Source: Mucisphaera sp965279675
GTDB lineage: Bacteria > Planctomycetota > Phycisphaerae > Phycisphaerales > Phycisphaeraceae
Direction: 5' to 3'
DNA: 64,000 nt
Assembly: GCF_965279675.1 (NCBI RefSeq)
Contig: NZ_CBDIIJ010000002.1
Span: 3,162,001-3,226,000, forward strand
Below are positions 61,175 through 64,000 of the stretch, piece by piece (position 1 is the stretch's first letter; every line of letters begins with the position of its first letter). Below the pieces are notes generated by a model. That model saw only the letters and a program-made list of their open reading frames with translations, had not been told where the DNA came from and did no database searches. Position numbers and translations under genes: made by a program.

Positions 61175-63520
61175 ATGACGCCTCATCGATACCTCAAATC
61201 CCTCACCCTCCTCCTGCTGACACTCCTCAGCCTCAATCACCACGCGCTCGCCGACCAGCAACCCACCGAAGTCCAGGCCATGCTCTTCGCCCGCGGACTC
61301 GAACAGATTGCCCGCGAGTACGAAAGACAGAACACAGGCGTCCGCATCCTCTACAGCCAGGACCCCCGCATCGTCGACAAGGTCCGCGTCCGAATCCTCG
61401 AAGGCTCCTTCCCCGAAGTCTCCGACGCCCCCGTCAACTACGGCCGCCTCATCGAAGCCGGCAAGATCCAGCCCCTCGACGAGTTCCTCGACGCACCCCG
61501 CGGGCCCGGCCAGCCCACCTGGCGCGAAACCTTCCTCCCAGGCAGCTTCGACCGCTTCCGATACAACGGCCAGAACTACGGCATCCCACTCTGGTACTCC
61601 ACCTACGGCTTCTGGTACAACCGCAAGCTCTTCCGCGAAAAAGGCTGGCAAACCCCAGAAACCTGGGACGAACTCCTCGCCCTCTGCGAGCAGATCCAGG
61701 CCGAAGGCGACGGCATCGCCCCCATCGCCTTCCAGGGCCAGTACCCCCAATACCTCCACCAACTCATCAACACCACCCTCTACCAGCTAGGCGGACGTGA
61801 CTACTTCGAAGCCATGCAGAAGGGCCAGGAAGGCACCTACGACCATCCCGTGATGATCGAGATGCTCCGGCTCGTCCGCAAACTCGCAGATGAACACTTC
61901 CAGCCCGGCGCCGAGGGCATGTCCCACACCCAGGCTCAGCTCGAGTTCTTCCGCGGCAACACCGCCATGGTCATGTGCGGGACCTGGCTCCTCACCGAAA
62001 TGGCCGACCAGATCCCCGACGACTTCGAAGTCGGCTTCTTCAAATACCCCTACGTCCCAGGACCCAACGCAGAACCCACCGCTATCGCCGGCGGAACCGG
62101 CTACTACTTCGTCTTCTCCGCCGCGCCCAACCCCGAAGCCGCCGTCGAGTTCATGCGCTTTGCCACCGCCCCCGAGCAGGCCGCCATCATCGCCGGCAAC
62201 GAGCAACGCCCCGTCGCCATCCGAGGCGTCAACCAGACCGCCCTCAACCCCGACCTCCGCGAAGTCGCTGCCGTCCTCGAAACCGTCACCTCCATCTTCG
62301 CCGCCACCCCCGACGACGACTTCGCCGAAATCAACCAGCAGTGGCAGGACGTCCGAACCAGAATTCTCGAAGCCGACAACTTCGACCCCGCCGCCGAAGC
62401 ACGCTTCCTCGAAGACGCCGCCGCCAAGATCCGCGCCCAGAAAGAAAACCCCGACCACGTCACCGTCCGCCACGTCTTCAAACCCATCCTCCTCCTCACC
62501 ATCCTCGGAGCAGGCGTCGTCTACGTCCTCGTGATGACCTCCCTCCAGATCCGCCGCGCCTACACCAACCGCGACAAAGTCGAAGCCGGCGGCATGCGCA
62601 TCCGCTTCTCCGTCGTCGCCGTCTTCCTCCTGCCCGCCCTGCTCTTCTACTCCGTCTTCGTCGTCATCCCCTCACTCTCCAGCTTCGCATGGTCCGTCCA
62701 ACGCTGGGACGGCCTCACCGACATGGAGCCCATCGGCTTCCTCCACTTCCAAAGACTCCTCTTCGAAGACGACGGCTTCTGGATCGCCCTCCGCAACAAC
62801 TTCTTCATCATGTTCGTCATCCCCCTGTTCGTGATCCCCCTCGCCCTCTTCCTCGCGACCTGCCTCTCCCGGGGCGTCTGGGGCTCATGGCTCTTCCGCA
62901 TCGTCTTCTTCTTCCCCAACCTCCTCGGCGTCGCCGCCATCCTCCTCTGGCAACAGATGTACAACCCCGCCGGCGGACCCATCAACGAAGGACTCGTCGC
63001 ACTTGCCGACCTCCTGAACTATCTGAATCTGGAAACCACCGCGATCGCTATGGGCCTTAACTTCCGGGGGTTCGAAAACTACGCCTGGCTCTCACAGCAG
63101 AACCTCTACTGGTCCCTCATCCCGATGATGATCTGGGCCGCCTGCGGCTTCAACATGGTCCTCTACCTCGCCGCCATGCAGTCCATCCCCGAATCCCTCT
63201 ACGAAGCCGCCGAGATCGACGGAGCCACCCCCTGGCACCAGTTCTGGACCATCACCATACCCCTCATCTGGGAAGCCCTCTCCGTCTCCATCGTCTTCCT
63301 CGTCATCGCCGGCATGAAAGCCTTCGAGGTCATCTGGCTCCTCACCAACCAGTCTCCCAACACACAAACCCACGTCATCGGCACCCGCATGGTCTGGGCC
63401 ATGTTCTCGGAGTTCAGGGTCGGCCAGGCCGCTGCCATCGCCGTCCTCCTCTTCATCATGGTCTTCTTCGGAACCGCAGCCACCCTCCGGCTCATGAAAC
63501 GCGAAGCGGTGGAGCTCTAA
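61175..63520 (+). CDS. Fused sugar-binding protein and ABC permease
   Basis: This 781-residue protein joins two usual partners. Residues 1-27 are a signal peptide and 28-430 a family 1 extracellular sugar-binding domain (for example GIPLWYSTYGFWYNRKLFREKGW, 137-158). A membrane helix (about 436-455) follows, and then 475-781 is a MalF-type permease with six helices and EAA loop YEAAEIDGATPWHQFWTITIP (676-697). There is no frameshift or stop at the junction. The sugar is probably captured outside and passed to the channel within one chain. The second permease starts 3 bases later; no ATPase gene is present. Confidence 0.92.
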   Translation: MTPHRYLKSLTLLLLTLLSLNHHALADQQPTEVQAMLFARGLEQIAREYERQNTGVRILYSQDPRIVDKVRVRILEGSFPEVSDAPVNYGRLIEAGKIQPLDEFLDAPRGPGQPTWRETFLPGSFDRFRYNGQNYGIPLWYSTYGFWYNRKLFREKGWQTPETWDELLALCEQIQAEGDGIAPIAFQGQYPQYLHQLINTTLYQLGGRDYFEAMQKGQEGTYDHPVMIEMLRLVRKLADEHFQPGAEGMSHTQAQLEFFRGNTAMVMCGTWLLTEMADQIPDDFEVGFFKYPYVPGPNAEPTAIAGGTGYYFVFSAAPNPEAAVEFMRFATAPEQAAIIAGNEQRPVAIRGVNQTALNPDLREVAAVLETVTSIFAATPDDDFAEINQQWQDVRTRILEADNFDPAAEARFLEDAAAKIRAQKENPDHVTVRHVFKPILLLTILGAGVVYVLVMTSLQIRRAYTNRDKVEAGGMRIRFSVVAVFLLPALLFYSVFVVIPSLSSFAWSVQRWDGLTDMEPIGFLHFQRLLFEDDGFWIALRNNFFIMFVIPLFVIPLALFLATCLSRGVWGSWLFRIVFFFPNLLGVAAILLWQQMYNPAGGPINEGLVALADLLNYLNLETTAIAMGLNFRGFENYAWLSQQNLYWSLIPMMIWAACGFNMVLYLAAMQSIPESLYEAAEIDGATPWHQFWTITIPLIWEALSVSIVFLVIAGMKAFEVIWLLTNQSPNTQTHVIGTRMVWAMFSEFRVGQAAAIAVLLFIMVFFGTAATLRLMKREAVEL

Positions 63521-63523
63521 ACC

Positions 63524-64000
63524 ATGAGTGAGAAACGCACCACACCCAAAACCGTCCTCACCATGGGAGCCATCTACACCCTCCTCATCTGCTACCTGCT
63601 GATCACCCTCTTCCCCATGCTCTGGCTCTTCATGACCTCCCTCAAGCCCTCCGCCGAGGTCTTCGACGCCCCCTTCGCACCCCCGCCCATCGACAACCTC
63701 GCCACCGACAACTTCACCCGAGCCTGGACCACCGGCAGCTTCGGCGAATACTTCTTCAACTCCGTCGCCGTCACCTTCATCACCGTCGCAGGCGTCGTCT
63801 TCATCGGCGCGATGGCCGCCTACGCCCTCGCCCGATTCGCCTTCCCAGGAGCCAAAGCCACCCTCTTCTACTTCCTCGGCGGGCTCATGATCCCCCTCCA
63901 GCTCGCCGTTGTCCCCCTCTTCTTCCAGCTCAAAGCCATGGGCCTGCTCAGCTCCCGCTTCGGCCTCATCCTCGTCTACATCGCCGTCGGACTCCCCTTC
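63524..64000 (+). CDS. Sugar ABC permease, MalG-like (3' end outside window)
   Basis: The first 159 residues are present and run to the window edge. The N-terminus MSEKRTTPKTVLTMG leads into a first helix, the FPMLWLFMTSLKPSAEVFD segment, the NFTRAWTTGSFGEYFFNS segment and further helices. The start is 3 bases after the fused binding-protein/permease. Unlike the 14.2-kb paralogue it has no large insert in the external loop. It should form the transmembrane pair with the permease half of the fused protein. Confidence 0.9.
   Translation, partial: MSEKRTTPKTVLTMGAIYTLLICYLLITLFPMLWLFMTSLKPSAEVFDAPFAPPPIDNLATDNFTRAWTTGSFGEYFFNSVAVTFITVAGVVFIGAMAAYALARFAFPGAKATLFYFLGGLMIPLQLAVVPLFFQLKAMGLLSSRFGLILVYIAVGLPF

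Overview
The window looks like a gene-dense, GC-rich chromosomal segment of a planctomycete, most likely of the class Phycisphaerae. This is inferred, not matched to a reference. The pointers are a type III polyketide synthase / flavoprotein / methyltransferase operon, prepilin-type and dockerin plus PEP-CTERM secreted proteins, a giant PQQ-like propeller protein, a GlnRS next to a GluRS, and frequent GTG and TTG starts. No phage, insertion sequence, CRISPR array or plasmid gene was seen.

Layout. 1-2.5 kb: the C-terminal end of a large repetitive surface protein and a small lipoprotein. 2.5-8.8 kb (minus strand): a methyltransferase, flavoprotein and type III PKS operon, followed at 36 bases by a ChlI-like AAA+ ATPase and a VWA protein. 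8.9-11.7 kb: aldo/keto reductase, soluble PQQ-type sugar dehydrogenase and a pseudopilin-like protein. 11.9-16.8 kb: a sugar ABC importer (binding protein and two permeases, one with a large extra domain) with an ADP-ribosylglycohydrolase. 16.8-19.4 kb: M42 peptidase, FAD amine-oxidase-like enzyme and tRNA-Leu(GAG). 19.6-25.2 kb: aspartate kinase, an AEC-type transporter, two unknown proteins, and the UbiX/UbiA pair of quinone synthesis. 25.2-26.9 kb: DAHP synthase with what looks like a complete aromatic-amino-acid attenuator. 26.9-36 kb: SGNH hydrolase, FG-GAP/dockerin/PEP-CTERM protein, tRNA-Leu(UAG), coaD, a degenerate metallo-beta-lactamase-fold protein, ilvD, a TetR regulator, ispE and glyA. 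36-47 kb: giant propeller protein, asd, HDOD-GGDEF protein, clpC and an APC permease. 47-56 kb: two paralogous glycosyltransferases, glnS, gltX, EVE protein, PfkB kinase and UDP-glucose dehydrogenase. 56-64 kb: siroheme nitrite/sulfite reductase, DUF5658-like protein, amidohydrolase, OmpA lipoprotein, a candidate small RNA, and a second sugar ABC importer whose binding protein is fused to its permease.

Together: amino-acid and cofactor genes (aspartate kinase, asd, ilvD, aroF, glyA, ispE, coaD, ubiX/ubiA) are scattered singly or in short operons. The two sugar importers bring no ATPase gene inside the window and probably share one encoded elsewhere. Neighbouring genes often overlap by 1-14 bases, so several short operons are likely.

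At the scale of the whole window the plus strand is G-rich to about 17 kb and C-rich beyond about 21 kb, whichever strand the genes are on. That polarity fits a replication terminus within or near 17-21 kb. The most notable local finds are the aromatic leader peptide before DAHP synthase, a candidate noncoding RNA at 60872-61043, the binding-protein/permease fusion, and the enlarged permease at 14.2 kb.
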